Assembly: GCA_030737835.1 (NCBI GenBank)
Contig: CM060852.1
Location: 11,205,603-11,269,602 of the forward strand
Direction: 5' to 3'
DNA length: 64,000 nt
Source: Acorus gramineus
Taxonomy: Eukaryota; Streptophyta; Magnoliopsida; Acorales; Acoraceae
Part shown: positions 44,909 through 57,700 of the stretch, piece by piece
Layout: each line of letters starts with the position of its first letter
Numbering within the stretch: the first letter of the stretch is position 1
Position numbers and translations under genes: made by a program
The notes under the pieces: model-generated
Databases searched by the model: none
The model's input: the letters and a program-made list of their open reading frames with translations, nothing else
Told to the model about the DNA's origin: nothing

Positions 44909-45394
44909 TTAATATACATTAATGATTTTTTTTACATGAAAAAAATAAAAAGATATTTTTTCGTCATATATTATAATAAAATTTTATATATTATAATTGT
45001 ACAGTATATAATACATTTATCACATTGTATCAACGCTCTCCTTAATAATATCAGGGCCGGGCCAGTGCAACACTCACGGGATCTCATCCCATCTTCGTTG
45101 ATTCATTCGGTGTCATATACCCCGTAATTTGTAGGGGAAAAGATAGAAAAATTCCATAACCCGTATAAGAGGGTAAATCGCGAGGCTGATTATTCCTTCT
45201 GAACCGAGTGATCAAAGGGTCGCAGTCTCTCCGGATCTCGATGTAGTTGAATAGATCCCACAAATCGACGGTCCAGAATAAACCAGATCTTCCGATAAAA
45301 GATCCGCCGACATGAGTAGTGCCCATCCAGGGCTCCCCTCCTGTACCCCGCGCGCAGTGTGGCATTATGTGACCCCTCTCTCTCTCTCTCTCAC

Positions 45395-45405
45395 CCTTTA
45401 TAAGG
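45395..45405 (+). promoter_or_regulatory. TATA box of CGR-like gene
   Basis: CCTTTATAAGG lies just after a CT microsatellite (45376-45392). The leader probably starts near 45430, has a second CT run (about 45485-45500) and contains a 5' UTR intron, with a donor at CAG|GTAACG near 45577 and an acceptor before the ATG at 45884. The intron boundaries are inferred. Confidence 0.5.
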
Positions 45406-45883
45406 ACCGTCGATTCGAAAAGAAACAAAATAAATTAAACCAATTATATAAAATAAACAAAAAAAAAAAAACGACGTCTTTTTGTCTCTCTCTCTCTCTT
45501 TCACACACACTCGCGAGAGGGGACGATCTGATTGAGCAGAAGGAGAGATTCGCCAGATCTGAAATCCACGGCTTCAGGTAACGTCGATTTCCCTCGCTTT
45601 CTTCGTTTTGTGGATTATCGATCGATTTTCGTGGGGGGATTCTTGGAATCAACGGTTTTCGGGGGTTTTGTTTGCGGGATCTGTGGATCTGTTTCAACAG
45701 AATGTCGTGGTGATGGTCGGGGCTTTTAGATCGCATTGTTTTGAATTGGTGTTGATTATTGCTCCACTTAAGTTGATTCTGTTCTTCAATCAATGACTAA
45801 GTTTGTAATGGTTTGGTGTGGTTTGTGTTTAAGTCAGTGAAGACTTTCGATCTTTCCGTCCAACATAGACAGCGTTAGTAGTC

Positions 45884-48800
45884 ATGTCGAGAAGGCCAGT
45901 GAACCCTGCGAGACGTTTCGCTGATAGTGCCAGCATTCCCTTGTCCAGTTCTCTGCATTCCAAGTCGAAATCGTCGCCCTATCTCTCTGTCGGCCTGCTT
46001 CTTCTGGTAAATGATCTATTCCGTTTCTTCGATCGTTTTGATTTGATGCCCATTGTGTGAAAGTTTTATTCTTGTAATTGTTTCAGGGTGCCATCCTTCT
46101 CATTGGGTACTCGTACAGTGGATCAGGTTTGTATCACTCACCGATTTCCTATTTGTTCAGGGTCAAGCACTCAAGCTAGAATTGTGAATAGATTTACATA
46201 CATAACACCTTTTCCTTTTGCAATGCTTGAAATCCATGGACGAACGCTGATGAATGGGACCATGGCGGGTGTTATATTTTGTTTTTCTTTCGTTTTTTTT
46301 ATCTAGCCGATTTTGGGTAGTGGATTTATCAGAATTTATTCCTTTCCTGGAGTATTATTAAGAGATAGGATGGTATTATTGGGTAACTGTTTAGTGTAAG
46401 AGAGCTGGTTTTCTTTTTCTTGTGCAGGTTTATTTGGAGGGGACAAAGATGGTGTGAGTAAGATTGAAGGTAAATACCTTTATATGGTTGCTTTTCATGT
46501 TTGGTACTTTATTTTACTCGGTTGTTGAATGATCTTGTTGATGATGGTTATTGTCTTACTAACTGTGTTTTCTGAAATTTCCTTTGGAGTCTATGGGTCT
46601 GACATCACTATGTATGTAGACATATATTCTTTGATTTGTATTTTTATTCTTGCTTGAGTCTTTCGCTGTTCCAAATGAAACAGTATTCATATTGGCTACC
46701 TGTCAGTTTGATGCTTGGTATTGTAGTGCCGATATTTAGTAATTTTTCCATTGACAGAATCAAGTAAATATATCCTACAGAATATTTTAACTGCTGCAAA
46801 TATCACACAGTTTTAACTTAGCAATTCTTATTTGATATTTGAATGGGAGGTTACTTCATTAACTTGATGTGAAGGTCCTGGAACTGCTTAACCTAATATA
46901 TGAAAACACATTTGGTTAAAAACTACTGATCAATGTCATCTTTATTCATGGATAATGTGAGATATCCTCTATGTAATAAGATCAACTGAAGGGGCACAAT
47001 AATATGGGAGACGATCATACATGAGATATAAAAATTTGATTCTTGTTCATTGGTTTAATCCAGCTGTTCAGAACAGCTTGGGAGATATCTTTGAGGATTC
47101 AATATGTTTGTTATGATGTAGGTGAATCATCATGCACGTTAGATGTTCAAAAATCAATACCTTTCCTGAAGAAAGTATATGGCGACAGCATGCGGAAAGT
47201 TCTGCATGTAGGCCCTGAGAGTTGTACTGTGGTTTCCAAGCTTTTAAAAGAAGAAGATACTGAAGCCTGGGGAGTGGAGCCATATGATATGGAGGATGTT
47301 GACAATGCCTGCAAGATTCTTGTTCGCAAGGGTGTGGTGCGTGTAGCTGACATCAAGTTCCCCCTACCGTACAGGCCAAAATCTTTCTCTCTTGTAATTG
47401 TGTCAGATGCACTGGACTACATGTCTCCAAAATACCTCAACAAGACTCTTCCGGAGCTGGCAAGAGTATCCATTGATGGTCTTGTTATTTTTGCTGGTAA
47501 CTTTCTAATCTGTTCTGAAGTGTGCTGTATACCTGCCATGCTGACAACAAAGATAAAAAACTGTGAAAGCATAATTAATAACTATATGATGAATATCACA
47601 AATTATTTTTCTTATTACTGATATTTTTTTTTTATACATATGCTGTGTACTTGCTTTCTGCATTCATTCAATTGTTGAGAACCTTGTAAGTTATTTTATA
47701 TTTGCATGTACAATAGAGAAGTATTACATCAGTTGGGCTCACTCACCTTTTATCTGCCTTGTATGCTCTGTAATGAGAAATGATTTATACAGATGATATC
47801 TTGTGTCTGTCATCAAATGCTGCACTATCTAGTCTTTGAACATTGAGTTGTTTTTGCTCTGCATTCATATGTCAAATGGTTTTTAATTTCAGCACGGGAA
47901 TGAAGTTGATTCAGTTAATTGATTTATGTGCTCTTTATATTTTGTAATATCTGCATGCCTACTGTGAAGTCTTGTTTGTTGTCTAGGCTGACTGACAAGC
48001 TAGCTTCTGATATTTTCATAAATGAGCAAGTTTTTATGTGCCCACTCATCTGGATAGTGTTTATGCATATGGCTTCACATTAATATATTATCCTCTGACA
48101 TGGAAAAATAGTAAGATAAATAATTGTATCTAATCTGGAAAAGCAGGGGTTTCCAATGAACATGCTGCTGATCAGACATTCTGTACAATTCTAATGGTCT
48201 TCAGCACGGTTCCTATAAACCCCCCTCTTGTTGGTTGGCTGTGGCTAAAATGATTTATGTCAATTTATCTTTTTACTCATGCATCCCTTCTGTACTTGCA
48301 ACTATTCTTTCATAAGAGGTTGGAGATGATTGATCTATTTACAGATTTATATCTTCTTATTGATTTGATAGAGTGACCACCTGTGAACCTAATTTTGCCT
48401 CTACCGGGTTTTAGCTTTGTCATACATGACTTCAGGCATGGTGATATTGTGATCGCAATATTTTAAGAAGATTAGTTTAAGTAGAAGTCTTAAACTGTGA
48501 AGTAGGTCATATTGAATTAGCATGACCTGGCTGAAGGCAGAACGTCAGTCTTGCAGAAGAATTCCACTATAAAAAGGGGAAAATGAGAGTGTAGTTTTAG
48601 GCTTAACATTGCATGGAGAAGGTGACTTTGATGTGAATCAATCTCTATTATTTCATGGGGTGATGCATTCACAAAGATTTGAAAATGATTGAGATCAGCG
48701 GAGAACAAGTTTGAATGAGAATTGCTCGTGGAGGAAAGGTTTGTACCTTTGTGAATATTGGGGCGGTTTGGAAAACTTTCTGTTTGAACAGTTGGTGATT

Positions 48801-49852
48801 TTAAATCAAAAGTTGGAACGTGGAGCATCAAGCTTGGTTGGATTAGTAAGCTTGTGTAACAGTAGAACAGCCAAAGACCAATGTCTGGTTCTATTTTCCT
48901 CAGAGGTGTTTATAAAGATGTCGATTGTGTGTGAGGTTTATCCTATTGTTGCATGTCACATGCTTCTAGAATAACACACCCTGCTAATTTGTCATTCTCA
49001 ATTTGTTCTCAGACAGTGTTGAAAGTTATGCGTTCTGCAACTCTGTTCCATCCAACCATTGTTATTTTCAGAAAGTTTAGATGAATTCTACAAGCCAAAG
49101 AAAATCACTAATTGTTTCATAAATTGAGTGACATTTTATATATTCTTATTTCTCCTTTTTCAATCGCAGGTTATCCAGGTCAGCCGAGACCCAAGGTTTC
49201 TGAATTAGCTAAATATGGGAGGCCGGTATGTACTTTTACTAATAGGCATCTCTTGTTAATTCTATATTTCTATGTCAATGTAATCTGTTTATCTCATCCA
49301 ATAACTGGTCATGGACTTTTTCAAAACATTTTTTTCCCCCTGAAATGTAACCTTTTGGAAACATAATTGCTAAGTAGGCTATATAATAATCATTAATCAA
49401 TATATTGTATGTTATCAAATGAACTATTTATTTCTCGTGCATGAATGCATCTGAGTTATATGCACGCACCCAAGTATATGCAAAAAGATGCATCTTTATC
49501 AAGTGTAAATTATGTGTTAATTCACTTGATAGTCAGTCATTTTTATGTTCTATTACCTCTATAAATGATGGCTCTGCGGCATTTAACTTCAGCATGTGCA
49601 TGGGGTATCTTACTCAATTGTATGTCGATACAATTGTCTTGATCAAAGTTGTGTACTCCATAGATTCGTAATGCTGACACACTGAAATGGTTCTTGAAGG
49701 CAAAACTGCGGAGCTCATCATGGTGGATTCGCTACTTTGTCCAGACCGGTCTGGAAGAGAACGAAGTCGCCATGAAAAAGTTCGAACAAGCTACGACCAA
49801 GAAGTCATACAAGCCTGGGTGCCAAGTATTCCACCTCAGCTCATATCGCTGA
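45884..49852 (+). CDS. CGR3: CGR2/CGR3-like Golgi pectin methyltransferase
   Basis: Six exons by my splicing: 45884-46006, 46089-46128, 46428-46469, 47122-47496, 49170-49225 and 49700-49852, giving 262 aa, near the length of Arabidopsis CGR3. It starts MSRRPVNPARRFAD, followed by a type II membrane anchor at about residues 33-52 (YLSVGLLLLGAILLIGYSYS). The methyltransferase-like luminal domain carries DSMRKVLHVGPESC (SAM-binding loop), EAWGVEPYD, VRVADIKFPLPYR, VSDALDYMSPKYLNKT and WWIRYFVQTGLEENE. It ends CQVFHLSSYR. CGR2 and CGR3 are putative homogalacturonan methyltransferases acting in the Golgi during cell-wall synthesis. Intron 4 (1.67 kb) has no obvious inserted gene. The final exon begins at 49700, since earlier candidate acceptors break the family sequence. 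The gene symbol marks similarity, not proven orthology. Confidence 0.93.
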
Positions 49853-50114
49853 TCCAATCATAAGGTTTTTCTCTCGACACACGAGAGCTCCTCATTGCCA
49901 TTCATTCAGATCATGTGCCACCACTCTGGCAATGGTCTTCTGTTACCTGTTCTTTTATAGATCCGTTGGATTGATTTTTTTTTATAGCAAGAGTTTTTGT
50001 AATGAATTTAAGCGCCGCGACCAAGACCTATTTATAGTTAACTCAGAAACTAATATAATTATGTCTCATTCAGTTCTGGTTCCAGTAATTTTAGAAGTTC
50101 AGATTGTTCATGAA

Positions 50115-50525
50115 GACATTACATCCCTATTTGGATACAGAATATGATTTATTCTTGGGTATACAATTATCTTGGCATAAGTATAAATAAAGATAAAGTG
50201 ATTTTGTGTTTGGTTGTGTTTTAAATTATTTTCATTGAAAACGTAATAATAAAGTTTTTGTTATTTGGATAAAATGTGAATAAAGTGTAGATAAGGATTT
50301 ATAAAAGATGAAAAAATGATGATAATTAATTTGACATGTGATTTATAAGAGGTGATGAAAGTTAATTTGACAGTGGATTTACGTATTCTTTCGGTGGAAA
50401 AACCTAGAATAACTTTAATTATAAGGGTTGGTTAAATTTCATATGCAACTTTATAACAGTTTATCTAGGCATACATTTTCTCTGGGTATTTTGGGGATCC
50501 AAACCCTTTATTTAACATATTTCAC
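50115..50525. mobile_element. Probable MITE of the ACGTTTCCC/ACCAAACA family
   Basis: It runs from TTTGGATACAGAATATG to a right side whose reverse complement is TTTGGATCCCCAAAATACCC. The inner TGTTTGGTTGTGTTTT...TTTTCATTGAAAACGTAA block is the reverse of the inner block in the elements at 2075, 22906 and 56011. The ends are poorly conserved. Confidence 0.4.
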
Positions 50526-50659
50526 CTTATTCTAGAATCTATACGGGTTATACTGCATGCAAATGGGGGCTTAAGGTCTACTTTGCCCCTTTCTCCTGTA
50601 ATCCCCACATGAACAACTTCCATCTATGGATGATTGAATTAATTGTTTTTATATAAAAA

Positions 50660-51060
50660 TTAGGGTGATAAACGAGTTGAGCTTTGACATGTTCAAACTT
50701 GGCTCATTTATAATTAGACTCAACTTGGCTCGAGATCGAGTTTAATTTTGTGTTTAAGCTCAGCTCGTTTGGCTCGTGAAAAGCTCAGTTGAAGCTCGGC
50801 TCCGCTCGTTTGTAATAGAGAATTCAAGTGCAAGCTCGAGCCAAGACTCGAGCTCAGGCTTGTTTACCTCAAAAAAAGCTCGTTTAACTCAAAAAAACTC
50901 GTTTAGTAATTAAACATATAGAAAATAGATAACATGTTAAACATAGACAATCATATTCGAAACGAACTTGTATCGGTTCATGACTCAGCTCAGACTCATT
51001 TACAATTGAACTTTAAAAATTGTTTAAGTTTGACTCATTTATCTAATAAAAATCATGTGA
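50660..51060. mobile_element. Possible hAT-type fragment with GCTCG subterminal repeats
   Basis: Many copies of AGCTCG/CGAGCT-like words in both orientations (50670-50900) resemble the subterminal repeats of plant hAT elements. The right part mirrors the left weakly. I cannot place either end with confidence. Confidence 0.35.
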
Positions 51061-51497
51061 ACAATTGAACATGCGTGAATATTGTTTTGTATATTGTCCT
51101 TTAAAAAATCATATGTTTTGCATTGTTTTTGTTGTGTGATGAACGTACGGTGTCTTGTTAGGTAAATCAGCTGCCATGAATCCTGGACAATCCGTATGTA
51201 ATCATTCATAAAATACTGAGTTTATACAAGTGTTTTTGTTTCAGAATTTGTGATCTCAACATGATCTAATACACATTTATTCCCATTGTGATTACAATTT
51301 CTGAATTTCCATAAGAAGACTAAACAGCAACTTTGGAAGGGGACGAGCTAAAAATTAGATTAAAAATCAAGGTTTTAAATTGGAGCCAAAGTCTTTGAAG
51401 CAGGGGTGGAGCAAAGAATTAGAATAAGGGAGCGTGAGGCAAATAAGCTTAGAATAAGAAAAAAGAGTTTTTTAGTTTTAAGTTCATGTAAGCATAC

Positions 51498-51730
51498 CTA
51501 TTTAGGGATCAATCCCTCACTTTTTTACACTTTGGTTTTAGTTCCCAAATTTAAAGGATATGTTTTTTTTTAGTCCCTCCCAGTGACTAAAAAGAAAACC
51601 AAATAATTTAAGGATAGTTCCCTCCCAGGGATTAAAATAAAAAATCTGGGGACTAAAACCAAAATATGAAGAAGTGAGGGATCGATCACTAAATTCTATA
51701 GTTCATGGGGACTTAAAAATAAAAAAACAT
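51498..51730. mobile_element. Palindromic MITE, second copy of the 42385 family
   Basis: GATCAATCCCTCACTTTTTT on the left faces AAGAAGTGAGGGATCGATCA on the right, an inverted repeat of about 20 bp or more. The TTTAAAGGATATGTTTTTTT core is shared with the copy at 42385-42632. It is better preserved than that copy. Confidence 0.6.
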
Positions 51731-53094
51731 AAGAAAAAATGTATTTATAAAACAATATAATTATATGGTAATTTAAGATAATTAAAATTGACGAATAATG
51801 ACCGAGTCATTGAAGTAATGAACAATTTAGATAAAAGTTATTTTTTACTACTTTTTTCACATTTAGAAAATCTGAAAATTTTATTTGAAATTTTTTTATA
51901 AAAACTTGCAATCTTATTATTTACATTCACAAAATTTTTTAACAAATAATATAGGCTTGAAAAAATTTAAAAAATAAATATGAAAAAATAATTGATCACA
52001 ACACTAGGATACCCTTAAAGCATATATTTAAAAAATTAACTTCCAAAAAAGCCTGAGATATTCAAATTAGCGATCATGAAAAAATAAAATAAATAAAAAA
52101 ATTATTAACAAATAAATAGTTGTGGTTTTTCAACCACCGTCCCTTAAACCAAGTTTTTCTTATCAATTTAAAAAAAATGCAACCCATTTGTAGTCATGTA
52201 ACTAACGTATTATATAAAATCATATAACGCAATATATATTACACTATCTTGATATATCGTTTATACACAAAATATAATTAAAATATATGCATTCAATTAA
52301 TTTATATAAGTATGTATTTAATTTTTATGAGGGAATGAACTTAATTAGTTAAGCATATATTAACAAAATTGTATGAGATGCAAATGGGATTATAAACTAC
52401 GTTAAATATAATAATTTTCAACCCCAATACTCACCTAACATTTCAATTCATTTCATTACCCCCCCCCCCCCCCCAACACCCTAAAAAAATAATAATAATA
52501 ATTCAATTTTCAAAATGATCTTTCCCAAGGAAAACTTTTCTTGGGTAATATATACTTACATTGTATAATTAATATGAAACTTTTACCTAAGGAAATATTT
52601 TATCAAGGAATATGTTTTCGTAGGGAAATTGTTTGCCGAGAAATGTTTTTCTTGGTAATACTATTTACCAACGAATTTATATTCTCTACCAAGGAAATAT
52701 TTCGCAGCTAACATTGAGAAACCCAATAGGTATCATTATCTCATTGGTTCTTTGTTTGACTTTTTAAAAAGATAAAAACTGCAAAAACAATAATATTCTT
52801 TGTTTAAATTTGAATTTTTCATTCCCAAGAAGGAATCCCTCATTGATTAATAATGTATAACCATCTCCCACTACAACACTCTATCTTTTTAAAAATTCTT
52901 TTTTTATCCTCCTATGTCATCCGCCATTTCAAAAATCCATTTCGGCTGGCCTCCTCATCTCCGGCGACCAGTGTCACCACCTTTGGATTCCTCTCGTCGT
53001 CCTCTATCATAAAAGAGGTGGATTGACTATCTTTCGACCTTTCTTCTTCCACCTTTTTTAGATACAACTGCAAATACAAATAAATATATTAAAA
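51731..53094. other. AT-rich interval with poly(C) run
   Basis: There is a run of 16 C at 52459-52474. About 52200-52400 resembles AT-rich blocks near 26400 and 14450. About 52560-52690 has repeated CAAGGAAA/TTTTCTTGG words in both orientations. The stretch 52910-53040 looks briefly gene-like (CTCATCTCCGGCGACC) but has no sustained frame. Confidence 0.35.
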
Positions 53095-53325
53095 TTTTAG
53101 ATATAGATACATGAGTATATTAATTTTTCAGATACATATACAGATTTATATACAGTCCTATATTAGTATTTTCATATACAGATCTATCTAAAAATTTTCA
53201 GATACATATACAAATAAGTATATTAGTATTTTCAAATACAAATACAGATACATTCCTATATTAGTTTTTTCATATAAAAATACAAATACATATACAGATT
53301 TAGATACAGTCCTTATTCACACAAA
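53095..53325. repeat. Imperfect tandem repeat (~60-65 bp), about four copies
   Basis: Words such as TTTTCAGATACATATACA and CCTATATTAGTATTTTCATA recur in order about every 60-65 bp with drift. The region is non-coding. Confidence 0.6.
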
Positions 53326-55434
53326 TATACATGTATTATTCATATACACCTTACATATATCAAGATTCAAAATAAAAAAAATATGTTTGTATGAATGTAA
53401 ATAAGTTGAAAAATGAAGGTAAAAGATTGCTCATGCTCATAGTTTCCATATCATAATTAAACAGTTTTTGTTATCACCATTGTAAACGGTTTTAATATAT
53501 CTGATTTTTTGACAGACCAACTATATTTGGTATTGTATCTGATATTTTGTTAACAGTGAGCTGTGGAAATAAACCTGACACTTCCTTTATCCGGAGGAGA
53601 TTTGGTGCTATGAGGAGACCAAATGCTTCGATTATCAAAGAGCAAATGCAATGGCATTCCGTGAAGAAGCCAACTCTGATTTCATACATATGAAAGAAAT
53701 GAATTTTACATGAACAAACCACTGCTTTCAAATACATTAGCAAAAGGAATTTTTATTTCAAACAGCATTAACATAAAGTGTGTAAGTTATTTCAGAAAAA
53801 TAATCAGATACTATTTATAATCACATTTAAACAAACAGACAGTATTACAGTATTTAAAGATCATACACATTTGTCAATGTATCTAAATTGTATTGAAAAA
53901 TAAATACAGTTTACAATGACAAAAATTCAAACATATAACGAAATATAGTGTTCAAATATATTTGAAAACTTGAATCCAATCGCTAAAATCAAAGCAGTGG
54001 CTAAAAAATATTATTAAACAGCAGATGCTAATAAGTCGAATGTGGAAGAGCACAAGGTATTAATGAGTCAATTGGATAGAATAAAAAATAAAATAAAAAC
54101 AATAAAACTAAATGTCCCACGGTTTAAATATTCCATGTATGGCAAAAAATAGAAAGCCTAACTACCTCATTGACTAGGGGAATGATTACCCAAACAAGCA
54201 ATACATATCACAGGTATTTAACATGTGACATATTAAAGTCTATAAAATACGGTTTAAAAAATATTATTATTTTTTTATAATCATTTTCAACCATGGTTTT
54301 GGTCCAGCTTTGAAGTATTGATGATGTGATGTGCGGAGTTTTAAATATATCCAATCTTATAAATAAATAAATAATTTATTGTATATTAAACGGGCTGATC
54401 TAACAAAAAAAAAAAAAAAAAAAAAGGCGGTGATATATTCTGTGCCCCTACGTCAGTTAGTGACAATGTGACATCTGAAAGACATTCAGTATTACCAAAA
54501 TCTATTTTGCTAACTAGCCTATCTAATTAATACTTTAGATAGGATATCTTTGAGAAAATTACAATATCTTGCCACCACCTTTAAAATAATAATAATAATA
54601 ATAATATGTGCAATTGGATGTGAGATTGAAACGTTGAAATTCTTAAAATCTTAAGTTTCAAATTTAATTTTTAAAAAGCTATGTTTTATTAGATTTTCAA
54701 CTGCAAGAATTTTTGGCCTAAAAATGAAAATTGTGGTTTGAAAAACAAAACGCTGAAAATGTGTTCGGATATGAGTTTGAGAATTTTTAGTTTCAAACGC
54801 AAAATCTACCTAAACTCATATCCAAACGGAGGCATAGTTTGGTATTAAACTTTTAACTCAAAAAACAAAATTTACAATAATTCATTACCTAAAAATAATG
54901 TTATAAAAAGCGCTAGGCACTAGTCGGACAGTTGAGGAGGGACTAAAGATTAATCGGCTAGGCGGGGATTAATCGATCACTTTTTATAATAATAAATATA
55001 ATACATATACATATACGTGATATATATGTAATTATTTTAGACTACAAAATAATAACAAAATAAAATTAATAATATAATCATAATAGGGATAACATAAAAA
55101 ATTTAATAATAGACATATAATATATAAGATGACTTAATAACTTATTAGTCAACTAGGAATTAATTGAAAAAGCGACTAGACGCTAAGCGTTGCAGAGTGG
55201 AACCGCCTAAACCTAGGCGGGGGATTAATTGGGGCCTATGCAGGATTTTTAGAATATTGCCTTAAAACAAAATAGATTAGTTTTCCATAACCAATGAAGG
55301 ATTTGATTTCTTTAAATCAATCAATGCAACATTTTTTTATAAAAAAACTTGTGTTATCATTTAATTAGCTATTACATATATTTCAAAGGATTACTCACAT
55401 GAAACATCAGAATTTTTACCCATTAATGGTCATA
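53326..55434. other. Gene-free interval
   Basis: AT-rich DNA with an A-run at 54405-54424. The minus-strand open frame at about 53492-53743 shows no family signature. The segment 54900-55260 has TAGTCG/CGACTA words repeated in both orientations (GGCTAGGCGGGGATTAAT and CTAGGCGGGGGATTAATTGG), suggesting a decayed inverted-repeat element, but I could not define its ends. Confidence 0.35.
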
Positions 55435-55612
55435 GCACAATGGTCAATGCTAACCTGTGTTAAGGATAGATTGTGATATCGAGTCTTGGCGCTGACTTAA
55501 CCCCTGTGTATTTCTATGCGATTGAGAGTATACAGGTGAAGGTAGCTTATCCAGTTCGACAATAAATTCAGCTACGAGGGCTCCCTCCCTCCGTTATCCA
55601 AAAAAATAAATA
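55435..55612 (+). mobile_element. tRNA-derived SINE
   Basis: Near the start TAGCACAATGG matches a polymerase III A box, and about 50 bp later GATATCGAGTCTT resembles a B box (GWTCRANNC). The unit ends in an A-rich tail (CCAAAAAAATAAATAAATT). Box spacing and tail fit plant SINEs. No clean target duplication was found. Confidence 0.55.
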
Positions 55613-55666
55613 AATTAGTATGTGCATTTGAAATAACATTGCATGCTCTACTCTAAATTGATTTTA

Positions 55667-55954
55667 GGGAAAAATCCATATAACCCCCTGTAAACTGACT
55701 GAAATCCATATAGTCACCTGAGTTTTCTTAAAATCCATTTAACCCCCTAAAAACACCTAATAAATCCAAATAAACCCCTGAATAAAATTTTTGTTAATAG
55801 ATGATGAATATTTTGAGCATATTTCATTTAGTTAACCTTGATTAAAAACACGATATATTAAAAAATCACTATAATGAGTTAAAAATACGAAAAACCTTAT
55901 GAAAATGATGATTTTACCATTCTGGGATTTCAAGGGGTTGCATGGGTTTTTCCC
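55667..55954. mobile_element. Mutator-type MITE, copy B, with 9-bp TSD
   Basis: The 288-bp element starts GGGAAAAATCCATATAACCC and ends with the inverted counterpart (reverse complement GGGAAAAACCCATGCAACCC). It is flanked by a perfect 9-bp duplication, TTGATTTTA (55658-55666 and 55955-55963). Nine-bp duplications are the hallmark of Mutator-like elements. It is shorter than the copies at 4320 and 56516, with part of the middle missing. Confidence 0.85.
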
Positions 55955-56010
55955 TTGATTTTATTATTTATTTATTTGAAACTATCATCAATGCAATGCA
56001 AATACTTTAG

Positions 56011-56454
56011 GGGGCTGTTTGGCTAGAGGAATAAGGGTGGAATAGGAGGGGAATAAGGCAAAAAAAGTGTTTGGGTAGAGGGAATAAGGGGGTATAACTA
56101 TGCGGAATAAGGAGAGATTAAGCTGGTATTTGTATTCCAAGTCCACCCATAGAATTGTGTTATTTCTCCACTGGAATAAGTGGACCCATCTATCAAATCA
56201 CATGTCATCACATCAAATCACATGTCATCACCTCTTATACATCAATGGGGCCCACATGTCAAATCAACTTTTTACACCTTATTCACATCTTATTCTTCAT
56301 CAACCAAACACTCCAACCTTTATTATTACGTTTCCCAATGAGAATAACTGAAAACATAACCAAACACAAAATCTCTTATTCCATTGATAAAGTCAACAAT
56401 TCCTGAAATAGATATAAACCCCAGAGTAGCTTATGCCTCTATCCAAACGGGCCC
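56011..56454. mobile_element. Tourist-like MITE
   Basis: The ends GGGGCTGTTTGGCTAGAGG and, as reverse complement on the right, GGGCCCGTTTGGATAGAGG are inverted and bordered by TTA on the left and TAT on the right. The inner block ACGTTTCCCAATGAGAATAAC plus ACCAAACACAAA links it to the elements at 2075 and 22906. It has no coding capacity. Confidence 0.65.
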
Positions 56455-56515
56455 TATAAGTCTCAGGGGAGATTTTTGATGGCTTAAGCTGACACAAGGC
56501 CTTTCAAAAGTAATT

Positions 56516-57029
56516 GGGAAAAAATCCATATAACCCCCTAGAAACTGACTGAAATCCATATAACCCCCTGAAAATATCTAGTAAATCCAAATGACACCCT
56601 GAATAAAATTTATTATTACAGATGATGAATACTTTGTGAATACTATGTTTGGTTAACCCTGAAAGAGAACACAGTATACTAAAAAAAATCTTACAATGTG
56701 TTAAAAATGTAAAAAATCATCTGTAAATAACGCTTTTACCCCTCTGGATAGGGTTTTATAATATATCCATAGAGAGTAAAATCATCATTTTTATAGGATT
56801 TTTCACATTTTAAACACATTGTAGGGTTTTTTTTTTATTATATTGTGCTTTCAATCAGGGTTAACTAAACAAGATATTCACTAAATATTCATTATCTGTC
56901 AACATAAATTTTATTCAAAGGGTTATTTGGATTTACTAAGTGTTTTCAGATGGTTATATGAATTTTAAGAAAAGACAGGGGATTATATGGACTTCAATAA
57001 GATTTTAGGGGGCTGTACGGATTTTTCCC
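56516..57029. mobile_element. Mutator-type MITE, copy C
   Basis: It runs from GGGAAAAAATCCATATAACC to a right end whose reverse complement is GGGAAAAATCCGTACAGCCC. The flanks AAAGTAATT and AAAGTAGAA agree at 7 of 9 positions. The 514-bp interior aligns with copy A (4320-4781), including GATAGGGTTTTATAATAT and GTAAAATCATCATTTT. Confidence 0.78.
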
Positions 57030-57700
57030 AAAGTAGAATAGAAGTTGACACAAGGCTTTTCTAAAATAGAATAGAATAGAAGTTGGTGAGTAAAAAACAT
57101 TCTTAAATAACAACATAATAATATATATATCTTTCAAGTTGGGACTACTTTATAACATAGAAAAATAATGCAAAATACACATTAGTCAAAAGTACATTTA
57201 TCCCAATAAATTAAGTATTGATGGATGGTGAACACGTGTACACTATTTTGAGCACGTTTTCTCCCATGGAAATCCTTAAAAAAATATGAAGCCTTTTTTT
57301 CCCGAGTAATCTTCCTCATGCCGTACCTCATTATGTTAATCACACTTAAGTGGGCCCTTATTATATTAATTATAAAGATAAGATCTAGTCATGGTTATAT
57401 CTCAAGTTTAGTACCTATCAAATTTGATTAATCTTTGATAAAAGATATCCTCACATGCTAAAACAAGTTGATAGTTGTTGTCTTGTTGATAGTCATCTTA
57501 TAAGATATAATTATGATTAGATTTAACTTTAATCGCATCAAAACAAAGAACCTATGTAATGACAAATGATGCAAAACTCTCTGTTGTGAAGAGGTGGGTG
57601 GGAACATAATTACAATTGATATTGTCTTCAAAAGTCACATCTGACAATTAGCACTAATGATTTCCAACGCACTCACTAGGGATATGGTTATGTGAGTTAA

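Noticed and set aside
47043..47121. In-frame extension of CGR exon 4 upstream of 47122
   Set aside because: The acceptor ending at 47121 joins in phase to exon 3 and restores the family sequence (GESSCTLDVQKSIP). The upstream part is intronic. A competing acceptor at about 47064 leads to a stop.
52459..52474. Run of 16 C as an assembly gap or i-motif
   Set aside because: A single C-run can be natural or a sequencing artefact. The sequence offers nothing to decide, and no companion C-tracts for an i-motif are present.
53492..53743. 83-codon minus-strand open frame
   Set aside because: There is no recognisable motif, no promoter or splice context, and it lies in AT-rich DNA.
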